A DNA stretch of 64,000 nucleotides from Opitutales bacterium. GTDB taxonomy: Bacteria; Verrucomicrobiota; Verrucomicrobiia; Opitutales; Seribacteraceae. Positions 17,652 through 26,120 of this stretch are shown piece after piece. A program made the translations under genes and the position numbers. The stretch lies in assembly GCA_029254745.1 (NCBI GenBank), contig JAQWWZ010000025.1:1-64000 (forward strand), given 5' to 3'. The notes below the pieces were generated by a model. It saw nothing but the letters and a program-made list of their open reading frames with translations. It made no database searches and was not told the DNA's origin. How positions within the stretch are numbered: position 1 is the stretch's first letter; each line of letters starts with the position of its first letter.

Positions 17652-19376
17652 TTAGCGAGAAGGGATTGCGCTAATATCTTCTTCAGAAGGCCAAAACATT
17701 TCGATATCATCAATATTTGGTATCGTTCGTGGTCGAACGACCCTAAATCCGACAAATAAGGCGTCTGTATGATACCATACGCTTTTGGGAATTTGAGGGT
17801 CTTGTTGCTTCCACGATTCTTCAGAGCCCAAGCGGGCTGCACTCCGGTGGCTTTTTGACCCATCGTCCCAAGATCCTCCTTTGACTGTTCGAGAATAGAG
17901 AGAGTCAGGCAAATTAAGCGGATCAACTAAAACCTCTGCTCGTACCGTTTTGGATGGAGGAACAAATTTGTCTAGCACCCACTCCCAAACATTGCCATGC
18001 ATATCATACAAGCCAAAGGGGTTGGGTGATTTTTGGCCAACTTTTTGGTACTGAAATCGACTATTCCCAAGATGCCAGGCATGATTCGATAATTCACTGG
18101 CGTCATCCCCGAAACTGTACACTGTATTTGTACCAGCCTTACAGGCATACTCCCACTCCGCTTCTGTAGGCAAACGGTAAAACTTTCCTGTTCGAGCACT
18201 CAACCACATGCAGTACATTTTAGCCGAAAGTTGAGTCATACATATGGCAGGGTATCCTCGTTTCCCCATTCCAAAACTCATGTCAGTGTAAGGGGATGTA
18301 GGCTTGGTTACAGCATCAGATAATTCATCTGCAGGCGTAGATTCGATTTTATTGTATTCTCGGTTATCTTTATCTAGGTTGATCATCCACAATTCATACT
18401 CGTCCCAAGTAACTTCATACTTTCCCATCCAAAAATCAGAAACTTTTACAGGATGGAAAATATGTTCATCTTCTCCACGTTCTGGGTCATCTGCTTGGCT
18501 TCCCATGCTAAACTCCCCGCCTTTAATGGGCATCATTTCAAAATCTAGATCTGATGTTTTGATAGATTGATGGTAAGATGAGAAATCATCTTGTATCTCT
18601 CCGCTTTTAAACCCTAGTTCTTTATATAAATCCTTAGGCAGCATACCCAAAAGAGTGAAACTCTTTTTTTGAGGAGATAAGGTAATATCTTTCGGCCAAT
18701 CTGCTCCCTCCTCAATCCAGCGACGTAACATGAATAAATCTGTGGAGGATAACGGGTCATTGCCTTCTGGAGGCATAAACATTTCATCATCTTGGGGTAA
18801 TGTACAGAGAACATATAAGTCACTATCCAAAGGCTTACCCGGTACAATAACATGATCGGACTCAAATGCATGCTCATAACTATCCAACCTTAAATCTCCT
18901 TTAACATTTCCGTCATAATGACAAGATACACAACTGAGTTCTAGAATAGGTTGAACATCTTCAACAAAAGAAATTTTCTTAGGAAGTCTTTTCTTTGTTT
19001 CCAGCACGATACCATCTGGCCAGGCTGCCCCATCCTCAATCCACTGCTTAAGGATTATTTTCTCCGCGTTTGTAAGGGGATAATCTTTGTCCACATTTTT
19101 TATCGGCGGCATAAATAATTCATCATCTTGAGGAAGGGTTGTCGTCCAATAAAGTGAACTATCTTCTGCATTACCTGGAATGATTAAGTCCTCACTTTCA
19201 AAAACAAATTTCTTTTCATCTAATCGGATATCACCTTTTGCATTATCCTCCCGGTGGCAACTCACACAATTGTGCTCCAAGATGGGCTGTACATCTCTCA
19301 CAAAATCAATACGAGCGTTTACCGCTTGTAAGCCAAAGATAAGGAGACTAAAAAAACTTAGGATGTGTAATTTCAT
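17652..19376 (-). CDS. Secreted fusion: two planctomycete-type cytochrome c modules plus FGE/sulfatase-modifying-factor-like domain
   Basis: It has 574 residues with a signal peptide (residues 1-21). Two tandem repeats of about 110 residues each carry one c-type haem motif: CVSCH at 37-41 and CVSCH at 149-153. Each also has DVQPILE before the motif and F-M-P-P further on (a candidate axial Met). These match the PSCyt1 domain common in planctomycetes and verrucomicrobia. From about residue 282 to the end is an FGE/SUMF1-like fold: GGEFSMGSQADDPERGEDE, RLPTEAEWEYACKAG, GLYDMHGNVWEWVLD, KGGSWDD and the final VGFRVVR. The cysteine pair of true formylglycine-generating enzymes is not seen at the C-terminus, so it is probably a binding domain or other FGE-fold protein. 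It is exported, probably periplasmic. Confidence 0.85.
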   Translation of the reverse strand: MKLHILSFFSLLIFGLQAVNARIDFVRDVQPILEHNCVSCHREDNAKGDIRLDEKKFVFESEDLIIPGNAEDSSLYWTTTLPQDDELFMPPIKNVDKDYPLTNAEKIILKQWIEDGAAWPDGIVLETKKRLPKKISFVEDVQPILELSCVSCHYDGNVKGDLRLDSYEHAFESDHVIVPGKPLDSDLYVLCTLPQDDEMFMPPEGNDPLSSTDLFMLRRWIEEGADWPKDITLSPQKKSFTLLGMLPKDLYKELGFKSGEIQDDFSSYHQSIKTSDLDFEMMPIKGGEFSMGSQADDPERGEDEHIFHPVKVSDFWMGKYEVTWDEYELWMINLDKDNREYNKIESTPADELSDAVTKPTSPYTDMSFGMGKRGYPAICMTQLSAKMYCMWLSARTGKFYRLPTEAEWEYACKAGTNTVYSFGDDASELSNHAWHLGNSRFQYQKVGQKSPNPFGLYDMHGNVWEWVLDKFVPPSKTVRAEVLVDPLNLPDSLYSRTVKGGSWDDGSKSHRSAARLGSEESWKQQDPQIPKSVWYHTDALFVGFRVVRPRTIPNIDDIEMFWPSEEDISAIPSR

Positions 19377-19448
19377 AAGAAGGTGTAATTCTATAATAAT
19401 TAGTTCTTTATCTCAAAATTTAAAGCAAATGAAAAGGATATTCAACCT

Positions 19449-20468
19449 GTGACACCCCGTTTAAATATGGCTTCCTTGCACTTAAAATTAAGGATTATAA
19501 TACTACTTTTGCCTTTGTTCTTACTCAGAGCAAAAGAAAACCAATACTTAACATTTTCTGAAAAGTGTATGGGGACAGAATTTAAAATTATTATAGATGA
19601 TGCAAATGAATCCCTTTGTAAATTAGCTACTAATCAAGCTTTCGAAGAAGCTCACCGGTTAGATCTTATGTTTAGTGACTACCTTTCCAATAGTGAGGCT
19701 TCAACTTTGTCAGCTTCCTCTTATACCAATCAAGGTAATCAGTTTCAGGAGGTATCTTCTGAATTTTTTAAAATCCTTAAATTTTGCCAGAGCCTTTCCG
19801 TAAAAACCAATGGTAAATTTGATATCAGTGTTGGACCAGCCTCTCGTCTTTGGAGAATTGCTCGATTCAGGAAAACGATGCCCAAGGCTTCCAAAATAGC
19901 AAATGCACTTTCAAGAATTGGTTATAACAAAATAATCCTGCATCCGGTTGAGTCAAAGGTGTGCCTGAACCAAGAAGGTATGCTGCTTGACTTTGGAAGT
20001 ATCGCCAAAGGGTATGCAGGGGATCAAATGCTATTGATCTTAAAAAAACATGGATTAATTCATAGCCTGATTGATACCGGTGGGGATTTAGTTATTGGGC
20101 AAGCCCCAAGAGGTAAAACAGGATGGAGGGTGGAAATTGGAGGTGATAAACACCCAGAACTTCCAACCTTAAACTTATCAAATTGTGCCGTTGCCACCTC
20201 TGGCGATATCGAACAATTTGTCACCATCCATGGCAAAATTTATTCTCATATAATCGATCCTAGTAGTGGAATTGGAATTAACGAAAGAAAGCAAGTCACC
20301 GTCATTGGAGAAAGTGGAATGGTCGCCGACTCCATGGCCTCGGCTGCTTTAATCTGCGGACCGAATTATTCTGAAAAGATTTTGGCCCAATATGAAATTG
20401 AATCAGCTTTTTTTATTACTCAACAAAATGGATTTAAAAAACTAGACCAGTACAAATGCAAGCGATAA
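19449..20468 (+). CDS. apbE: FAD:protein FMN transferase
   Basis: It covalently attaches FMN to Thr/Ser of exported flavoproteins (for example Rnf/Nqr subunits and FMN-binding-domain proteins) and acts outside the cytoplasmic membrane. It has 339 residues from GTG 19449, which has AAAGGA about 9 bp upstream; ATG 19467 is an alternative. An N-terminal signal-type helix is followed by the ApbE motifs MGTEFKIIID, GKFDISVGPASRLWR, LDFGSIAKGYAGD, DTGGDLVIG, SHIIDPSSG and MVADSMASAALICG with the metal/FAD-site Asp. It lies divergent from the dihaem/FGE fusion. Its flavin-acceptor protein is not obvious in the window. Confidence 0.93.
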   Translation: MTPRLNMASLHLKLRIIILLLPLFLLRAKENQYLTFSEKCMGTEFKIIIDDANESLCKLATNQAFEEAHRLDLMFSDYLSNSEASTLSASSYTNQGNQFQEVSSEFFKILKFCQSLSVKTNGKFDISVGPASRLWRIARFRKTMPKASKIANALSRIGYNKIILHPVESKVCLNQEGMLLDFGSIAKGYAGDQMLLILKKHGLIHSLIDTGGDLVIGQAPRGKTGWRVEIGGDKHPELPTLNLSNCAVATSGDIEQFVTIHGKIYSHIIDPSSGIGINERKQVTVIGESGMVADSMASAALICGPNYSEKILAQYEIESAFFITQQNGFKKLDQYKCKR

Positions 20469-20529
20469 GCTTTAAACTTGTAACACTAGTAAAAATGATA
20501 CATAAACAGACCTTACCCATTTACTAGAT

Positions 20530-20760
20530 ATGTCAAGAATTTGTGCAATTACTGGAAAACGTCCTGTTACAGGCGGAAAAATTATTCATAAAGGTGTCAG
20601 CAAGAAAGCTGGTGGAATCGGCTTACAGTTGGTCAAAAACAACAAACGTAAGTTCCGCCCGAATCTGCAGCGAATCCGGATAAAGCTCCCATCTGGCCAA
20701 GTCAAACGCATGTGGGTTGCAGTCAAGGCTATCAAAGCCGGTAAAATCCTCAAAGCCTAA
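20530..20760 (+). CDS. rpmB: 50S ribosomal protein L28
   Basis: It is a 76-residue ribosomal large-subunit protein. The family start MSRICAITGKRPVTG and the ending RIKLPSGQVKRMWVAVKAIKAGKI are clear. No CxxC zinc ribbon is present, so this is the zinc-independent form. The gene stands between apbE and psd. A small inverted repeat follows its stop. Confidence 0.96.
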   Translation: MSRICAITGKRPVTGGKIIHKGVSKKAGGIGLQLVKNNKRKFRPNLQRIRIKLPSGQVKRMWVAVKAIKAGKILKA

Positions 20761-20768
20761 CACAACTT

Positions 20769-20787
20769 TAGCTGCACTCCTCAGCTA
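20769..20787 (+). terminator. Weak hairpin between rpmB and psd
   Basis: TAGCTG (20769-20774) and CAGCTA (20782-20787) form a 6-bp stem with a 7-base loop just after the rpmB stop. Only a short, interrupted T stretch follows (CTTTATAT), so this may be a weak terminator or attenuator rather than a full stop signal. Confidence 0.3.
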
Positions 20788-20802
20788 GTGCTTTATATAT
20801 AA

Positions 20803-21705
20803 GTGGAGGAAATTCATTATCTTAATCGTGCCACCGGCAAGGTTGAAAAAGAAGATATTTATGGAGAAAGTTGGCTTCGTTTCACCTACGAAAAACCCCT
20901 TGGAAAATTTTTTTTATGGTTACTCGTTAAACGCAAGATGTTTTCAGCTTGGTATGGATATCGGGCGAGTAGTGCCAGTAGTAAAGCTAGAATTCAGCCG
21001 TTTATAGAAAAGTTCAAAGTAAACAAAAAAGAATTTCTTGATTTTCCTGAGGACTACAAGACTTTCAATCAATTCTTTTATCGAAAATTAAAACCAGACG
21101 CTCGGCCCATTGATGATCGCAAAAATTCCATCGTTTTTCCTGCGGACGGCCGACATTTAGGATTTCAGGATATTTCTAAAGTTGATGGAATTTATGTTAA
21201 AGGTCAGACCTTTAATTTGAACAGCTTTCTTCAATCTTCCCAATTAGCAAAGGTTTTTCAGGGTGGAAGTTTGGTGATCAGCAGGTTATGCCCAGTTGAT
21301 TATCATAGGTTTCATTTTCCCGCTACAGGCGAATACAAAAATACTCGTTTAATTAATGGTTCCTTACACTCGGTTAGTCCAATTGCCCTAAAGCAAAATA
21401 TTTCTTTTTTTTGGCAAAATAAAAGGTATCTTTCTATTCTCGCAAGTAAATCTCTTGGTCAAGTGGCTCAAGTTGCAGTAGGAGCCACATGCGTAGGCTC
21501 TGCAACTTTCACTAGTCATGACTACAAAGATGTTAACAAAGGAGATGAGTGGGGTTATTTTTCTTTTGGAGGATCTTGCATAATTACCCTTTTCGAACGA
21601 GATAAAGTTTCTCTTTCCCAAGACCTCTTAGATGCGTCCCAAAACGGGTTAGAGTTGTACGCTAAAATGGGGGAAATAATGGGAACTGATAAAAAATTCG
21701 TTTGA
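20803..21705 (+). CDS. psd: Phosphatidylserine decarboxylase proenzyme
   Basis: It decarboxylates phosphatidylserine to phosphatidylethanolamine at the inner membrane and self-cleaves to form a pyruvoyl cofactor. It has 300 residues. The motif FPADGRH, the core CPVDYHRFHFPATG with the active His, and the processing region EWGYFSFGGSCIITLF are seen. The usual L-G-S-T cleavage site is here F-G-G-S, a known variation. The start is GTG 20803; there is no ATG for the next 45 codons. The gene overlaps the 5' region of the prepilin gene, whose preferred ATG lies 36 bp after this stop. Confidence 0.94.
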   Translation: MEEIHYLNRATGKVEKEDIYGESWLRFTYEKPLGKFFLWLLVKRKMFSAWYGYRASSASSKARIQPFIEKFKVNKKEFLDFPEDYKTFNQFFYRKLKPDARPIDDRKNSIVFPADGRHLGFQDISKVDGIYVKGQTFNLNSFLQSSQLAKVFQGGSLVISRLCPVDYHRFHFPATGEYKNTRLINGSLHSVSPIALKQNISFFWQNKRYLSILASKSLGQVAQVAVGATCVGSATFTSHDYKDVNKGDEWGYFSFGGSCIITLFERDKVSLSQDLLDASQNGLELYAKMGEIMGTDKKFV

Positions 21706-21740
21706 TTGAAACCTATTATTATTTACAACCTTATAATAAT

Positions 21741-22871
21741 ATGGGTTTCCTCAATCGGATCAAACATAGGAATTCGCATTCAGGATTCACTATCCTAGAG
21801 CTCCTTGTCGCCGTCTCGGTCACAGCTTTACTAGCTGCTATGCTGTTAAACATCACTTCGCAAGTTGTGTCTACTCAAACCAAGGCATCAGGAGATTTAG
21901 AAACGAACCAAGTTGCACAATTTATACTAGATAGAATCCAGGAAGATTTACAGTGTGCAATTTCAAGAAATGATGGAAATGTGTGGATGGCAGCAAAAAT
22001 ACTTACGGATGAGCTCAATAGTGGTTCTTGGGTAAGTTCAAAATCAGTAAACAAACCAAAGGAAGAATCCAAACGGGTGTTTATCGATGATTGGCCTGAC
22101 AACGCATGGCCGAGTGACCAAAAAGGTAAAAAGGATAAAGAACTTGCGGAAGCAAACCAGCAAGGTTCACTTGTTGACTCCAGATTTGGAGTTGGCGGCA
22201 CTTGGTTAAGGTTTTTCACGCAGGCACCAGAGTTAGACACTGCTATCCGAAATAGTGGAGAAGTTCGGGCCATTTCCTACCAGATTGTTAGATACGGGTT
22301 AACAGGTGCAGATACTTCTCGACCTCGATATCAATTATTTAGATCAGATGTAAGTGCAGAAAATACTTTTGATGCTGGGTTTAGTCTGCATCCAGTAGAT
22401 GGTAATTATAATTCCAATAATTCCAATAAACTGCGAGGGGCTAGTATTATCAAAAACCCGATATCGCAAGAGACTCAAGGGGAATCCCCAACAAGTTTTT
22501 CTCTTGCATCGAACATTATTGATTTTGGTCTTCGAACTTACATTTATCGAAAAAATAGTGACGGTGCTAGTTTTCTAAAGCAATTATTTCCGATCACTGA
22601 AAAAATGAACCATGAAGAAGAGTTTCTTGCAAGTACACATCAACCTTATCGTTCGAGTCCAAGCGATGCTTCGCTCAATGCCTTCCCCGAGGTTGTTGAT
22701 ATTATGATTCGTGTGTTAACCAGTGAAGGGGAGTCTGCTGTAAGCGCACTCGAAGAAGGGCTCACTCCTATACCTGAAGGGTATGAAGAAGGAGAATACT
22801 GGTGGCAATTAGTTGAAAGAAACTCAGATGTTTACACCAGAAGGATCAAAATCTTCTCAAGCTCTATTTAG
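21741..22871 (+). CDS. Type IV prepilin-like protein, Verru_Chthon cassette C-type
   Basis: It has 376 residues from ATG 21741; a TTG at 21702 would add 13. After a short basic leader, GFTILELLVAVSVTALLAAM at residues 15-34 is a classic prepilin signal: cleavage between G15 and F16, with Glu at mature position +5. The following helix and large body (ITSQ, QFILDRIQEDL, WLRFFTQA, YQIVRYGLTG) resemble the verrucomicrobial cassette C pseudopilins, which are large minor pseudopilins. It would be processed by a prepilin peptidase not present here. It lies directly after psd. Together with the giant PilX-like gene it suggests a pseudopilus or secretion role, but no assembly ATPase, secretin or platform gene is seen. 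Confidence 0.8.
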   Translation: MGFLNRIKHRNSHSGFTILELLVAVSVTALLAAMLLNITSQVVSTQTKASGDLETNQVAQFILDRIQEDLQCAISRNDGNVWMAAKILTDELNSGSWVSSKSVNKPKEESKRVFIDDWPDNAWPSDQKGKKDKELAEANQQGSLVDSRFGVGGTWLRFFTQAPELDTAIRNSGEVRAISYQIVRYGLTGADTSRPRYQLFRSDVSAENTFDAGFSLHPVDGNYNSNNSNKLRGASIIKNPISQETQGESPTSFSLASNIIDFGLRTYIYRKNSDGASFLKQLFPITEKMNHEEEFLASTHQPYRSSPSDASLNAFPEVVDIMIRVLTSEGESAVSALEEGLTPIPEGYEEGEYWWQLVERNSDVYTRRIKIFSSSI

Positions 22872-22879
22872 ATGAAGGT

Positions 22880-23653
22880 TTAAGCGAACCCTTTTTGCTT
22901 TCTATATTTTAAAGGTGTGACTTTCATCTGACGCCTAAAGTGTTGCGTAAAAGAACTCTGATCGTAAAAGCCATTGTCTTCTGCAATTTGAGAAAGCTTT
23001 TTCTTTGTGGTTAAAAGATCATCACATGCTGCCTCAATACGAGTTCTCGTAATAAATTGCATAGGGGCCACTCCAAAAAGTTCAATAAATCCACGATGCA
23101 GTTTTCTGTGATTTAATCCGGATACCTCTACAAGATTTGCAATTTCTAGGTTGGTCCGGAAGTTTCCACGAATATAGCTTACTGCTCGACCAATTTCATC
23201 ATCGCGCTCCCACTTTAAGTCTTGGTTATGCACAGGATTTTCTTCACCATATGGACGAACTGTACCAATAACTCCAACGACATTACCATCACTGTTTAAA
23301 AGCGGATATTTATTGGTGAGGTACCAATCGGGGAGTCCTTGGCTGTTAAAGACAAGCTCCAAGATGTTAAGCATCGGTTGCCTTGTATCAATAACTGTTC
23401 TGTCATCTTTACGAAAATGCTCAGCAAGGCGGGGAGGGAAAAGATCAAAGTCAGTTTTACCGTAAAGTTCATCGTTTGTAGCAACTCCAAGACGAGGAAG
23501 GAAACGTTTGTTTATGTGTAACAGACGATGGTTCGTATCTTTTATAAAAAATGAAACACCTGGTATATTTTCGAAGATCTGACAAATCTGCATAGGGTCG
23601 CAATCTTGCTCGCTAAACCATTTATTTATTTTGGGGCACAAAGATGAATTCAT
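22880..23653 (-). CDS. AraC-family transcriptional regulator with N-terminal PAS domain
   Basis: It has 257 residues from ATG 23653; a TTG at 23683 would add ten residues with two extra cysteines. A PAS fold at about residues 20-125 (IFENIPGVSFFIKDTNHR, YGKTDFDLFPPRLAEHF, YPLLNSDGNVVGVIGT) precedes a two-helix-turn-helix AraC DNA-binding domain at about 155-255 (LEIANLVEVSGLNHRKLHR; FYDQSSFTQHFRRQMKVTPL). It is likely a ligand- or redox-sensing activator. An inverted repeat overlaps its start region. It ends 8 bp from the convergent prepilin gene. Confidence 0.88.
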   Translation of the reverse strand: MNSSLCPKINKWFSEQDCDPMQICQIFENIPGVSFFIKDTNHRLLHINKRFLPRLGVATNDELYGKTDFDLFPPRLAEHFRKDDRTVIDTRQPMLNILELVFNSQGLPDWYLTNKYPLLNSDGNVVGVIGTVRPYGEENPVHNQDLKWERDDEIGRAVSYIRGNFRTNLEIANLVEVSGLNHRKLHRGFIELFGVAPMQFITRTRIEAACDDLLTTKKKLSQIAEDNGFYDQSSFTQHFRRQMKVTPLKYRKQKGFA

Positions 23654-23654
23654 T

Positions 23655-23736
23655 TTATCACAATAGTGACAACCCCTGCTCAATACAATGAAAATTTGAT
23701 TTGGTAATATTGTTATTTTTTACTAAAACGTGATAA
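23655..23736. promoter_or_regulatory. Candidate operator: TTATCAC/GTGACAA inverted repeat plus distal GTGATAA
   Basis: TTATCAC at 23655-23661 and GTGACAA at 23666-23672 form an inverted repeat with a 4-base spacer and six of seven matching positions. They lie immediately upstream of the PAS-AraC start codon. A further GTGATAA copy lies at 23730-23736 in the same spacer. The position suggests autoregulation by the AraC protein, but this is inferred from location only. Confidence 0.3.
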
Positions 23737-23852
23737 TTATACAAGATTTTTTTTCTATCCCCGTATCGCTTTAACTACTAATAATGAAAAGCTTGCAATA
23801 TTTTAGCTATATAAAAATATTAAGTTTTAAAAATATAATTAAGATTAAAATC

Positions 23853-23880
23853 TTAAAAAAAGAGAAACTCTTTTTTTTAA
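23853..23880 (-). terminator. AT-rich hairpin downstream of msrA
   Basis: On the plus strand TTAAAAAAAGAG (23853-23864) and CTCTTTTTTTTAA (23868-23880) pair around a 3-base loop with one bulged base. It lies about 65 bp after the msrA stop on the minus strand, where transcription would end in a run of U. The stem is weak (only two G:C pairs), so termination is tentative. Confidence 0.35.
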
Positions 23881-23943
23881 CATTTCACAACGCCTCACAA
23901 CAGTCAGGTTTACAAATTTCCGACGCCGTACAAAATAAGACAA

Positions 23944-24555
23944 CTACTCTAAGTCGAGCTTTATTAATTTGGGGCGAATTACGAAATTACAGTATCCTTG
24001 ATTGGGATTTCGTTCGTAATAATTTTGATGGTATTCTTCTGCTTCGTAAAAAACTGGTGCTCGCACAATTTCAGTTACCACTGGTGAAGGTAATGCGGAG
24101 TTTAGTTCATTTTTCCACTGCTCAGCAGTGACCTTTTGTTCTTTTGTAAGATACATCACAGTTGAACGATATTGTGTACCAACATCAGCACCTTGACGAT
24201 TTAAGGTTGTTGGATCATGGCATTTTCCAAAAATTTCTAAAATCTTTTTAAAACCAATAACTTGTGGATTATATTGTATTTTTATCACTTCAGCATGGCC
24301 AGATTTTCCGGTGCAAATCTCTTTGTAAGTTGGGTTTTTGGAATCTCCGCCTGCGTACCCAGAAATGACACTGATCACACCCTTTATCTTTTCAAATACA
24401 GCCTCGGTGCACCAAAAGCATCCACCTCCTAAGATAGCAAACTCTGAATGGATATCCGCGTCATTCTTATCCGACGCTTTTGAACTTTCTACTTTGGAAT
24501 ACATAGGAGACAGTAAAATTAAAAAAGAGAAAATTACAAAAAGCTGTGACTTCAT
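23944..24555 (-). CDS. msrA: Peptide-methionine (S)-S-oxide reductase, probably exported
   Basis: It repairs methionine-S-sulfoxide in proteins. It has 203 residues from ATG 24555, which lies 2 bp after the zwf stop. The N-terminus looks like a signal peptide (MKSQLFVIFSFLILLSPMYS), so the enzyme is probably periplasmic. The catalytic motif GGGCFWC has C46 and C49, with GYAGGDSKNPTYKEICTGKSGHAEV, QGADVGTQYRS and AEEYHQNY as expected. It ends an apparent hrpB-yraN-zwf-msrA operon; NADPH from Zwf ultimately supports thiol repair, which makes the pairing sensible. Confidence 0.95.
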   Translation of the reverse strand: MKSQLFVIFSFLILLSPMYSKVESSKASDKNDADIHSEFAILGGGCFWCTEAVFEKIKGVISVISGYAGGDSKNPTYKEICTGKSGHAEVIKIQYNPQVIGFKKILEIFGKCHDPTTLNRQGADVGTQYRSTVMYLTKEQKVTAEQWKNELNSALPSPVVTEIVRAPVFYEAEEYHQNYYERNPNQGYCNFVIRPKLIKLDLE

Positions 24556-24557
24556 GT

Positions 24558-26108
24558 TTATACCATATTTCCAGTTAACCATTCATGTCCGCGACCTAAA
24601 AGAAGCTTATCTGCAGAAAGTGGGCCCCAAGTACCAGAGGCATAATTTTCCAATCCCTTTTTTCCTTGGTCTTGCCAATAATCCAAGACAGGAGATAAGA
24701 GACCCCATGAAGTTTCTGCCTCATCTCCACGAATGAAAAGGGTGCCATCCCCGTTAAGAGCATCCAAGATAAGCCTTTCATAAGCTTCAGGAGTATTAGA
24801 ACCAAAAGTAGTTTCATAGCCAAAGGCTAACTCTATTGGTTGCAATTTGGTTTCCAGTCCGGGTGTCTTAGAATTAAGGTATAGGGTTATGCCTTCGTTA
24901 GGTTGGATTCGAATAACTAACAAATTTGGGCTAACCGCATATTTTGAGTCTTTACCAAAAAGAATTTCAGGGGGTCTTTTAAATTGTACTACAATTTCAC
25001 TCGCTTTCTTGGCTAACCGTTTTCCTGACCTTAAATAAAAGGGCACTCCCTTCCATCGCCAATTTTCAATATGAAGACATAAAGAAGCATAGGTCTCTGT
25101 GATTGAGTGTTCGGGTATTCCCATTTCCTGTAAATAGCCTATTGCCTTTTCTCCATCTACTAGCCCTTGAGAATAAACACCCCGAACAACTTCTGAATTA
25201 TTTCCGTTGAGAACGATTGGCTTTAGGGCCTGAAGAGCTTTCACTTTTTCATTGCGAATAGATTCAGGGTCAAGAGAGGACGGGGGTTCCATGGCTGTAA
25301 GTGCGAGAAGTTGCATGACATGATTTTGTATCATATCTCGCAACGCACCACTTCGGTCATAATAACCTCCTCGACTTCCTACTCCCAAATTTTCTGAAAC
25401 TGTTATTTGAACACTAGATACATAGTTCCGATTCCAAATAGGTTCGAATATTGAATTGGCGAACCTTTGAACTAATAAGCTCTGCACTGTTTCTTTACCC
25501 AAGTAATGATCGATGCGAAAAACCTGCGTTTCTTCAAAGCGTCGATTAATAATCGCATTTAAATCATGTGCAGACGCAAGGTCGTGACCAAATGGCTTCT
25601 CAATAATTACCTTAGATTCCTCTTCTCTATTTCGATGTCTCTTCGCTAAACCACTTATACCTAGATTCTCCAAAATTGGTTTAAAAACACTAGGGGGAGT
25701 TGAGATATAAAAGAGGCATTGGACTGGCTCGTTCAGCTTCTTTTCTATAGTTTCAATCTCTCTCTTGAGAGAATGGAAATCTTCTAAATTATCATATGCC
25801 CCTGCATGGAAGCTAACTTTATCCTGCAAGGCTTCCCAAGCTTTATCTGAGATTTTTCTTCGAGAATGTTTATTTATAGAATCACTAATGTAATCTTTAA
25901 ATGCATCGTTACTAATTTCTTTTCTCCCGTATCCAATAAGAAAACATGAACTAGGTAGAAGGTTGTCCATTGAAAGGTTGAAAATGGCAGGTGCGAGCTT
26001 TCTGGCTGTAAGATCACCAGATGCTCCGAATATAACTACAATCGTTGGAGGTGTTTTACCAGATACTAAAGGATTTATCGAAGAGTTTGGTTTGTGAATC
26101 ATAAACAC
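24558..26108 (-). CDS. zwf: Glucose-6-phosphate 1-dehydrogenase
   Basis: It oxidises glucose-6-phosphate with NADP+ to start the oxidative pentose phosphate pathway. It has 516 residues, normal length. The NADP motif FGASGDLTARKLAPA, the conserved EKPFGHDL and the substrate site RIDHYLGKETVQ are all seen, and later YLRSGKRL. No pgl or gnd gene adjoins it. It follows yraN by 12 bp and precedes msrA by 2 bp on the same strand. Confidence 0.97.
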   Translation of the reverse strand: MFMIHKPNSSINPLVSGKTPPTIVVIFGASGDLTARKLAPAIFNLSMDNLLPSSCFLIGYGRKEISNDAFKDYISDSINKHSRRKISDKAWEALQDKVSFHAGAYDNLEDFHSLKREIETIEKKLNEPVQCLFYISTPPSVFKPILENLGISGLAKRHRNREEESKVIIEKPFGHDLASAHDLNAIINRRFEETQVFRIDHYLGKETVQSLLVQRFANSIFEPIWNRNYVSSVQITVSENLGVGSRGGYYDRSGALRDMIQNHVMQLLALTAMEPPSSLDPESIRNEKVKALQALKPIVLNGNNSEVVRGVYSQGLVDGEKAIGYLQEMGIPEHSITETYASLCLHIENWRWKGVPFYLRSGKRLAKKASEIVVQFKRPPEILFGKDSKYAVSPNLLVIRIQPNEGITLYLNSKTPGLETKLQPIELAFGYETTFGSNTPEAYERLILDALNGDGTLFIRGDEAETSWGLLSPVLDYWQDQGKKGLENYASGTWGPLSADKLLLGRGHEWLTGNMV

Positions 26109-26120
26109 TCAAAAATGAAT

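Noticed and set aside
23784-24131. 115-codon plus-strand frame over the msrA end
   Set aside because: Most of it is antisense to conserved msrA codons and the rest is AT-rich spacer with lysine/isoleucine-rich low-complexity translation.
24338-24736. 132-codon plus-strand frame over msrA/zwf
   Set aside because: Antisense to both genes' conserved motifs; no support as a gene.
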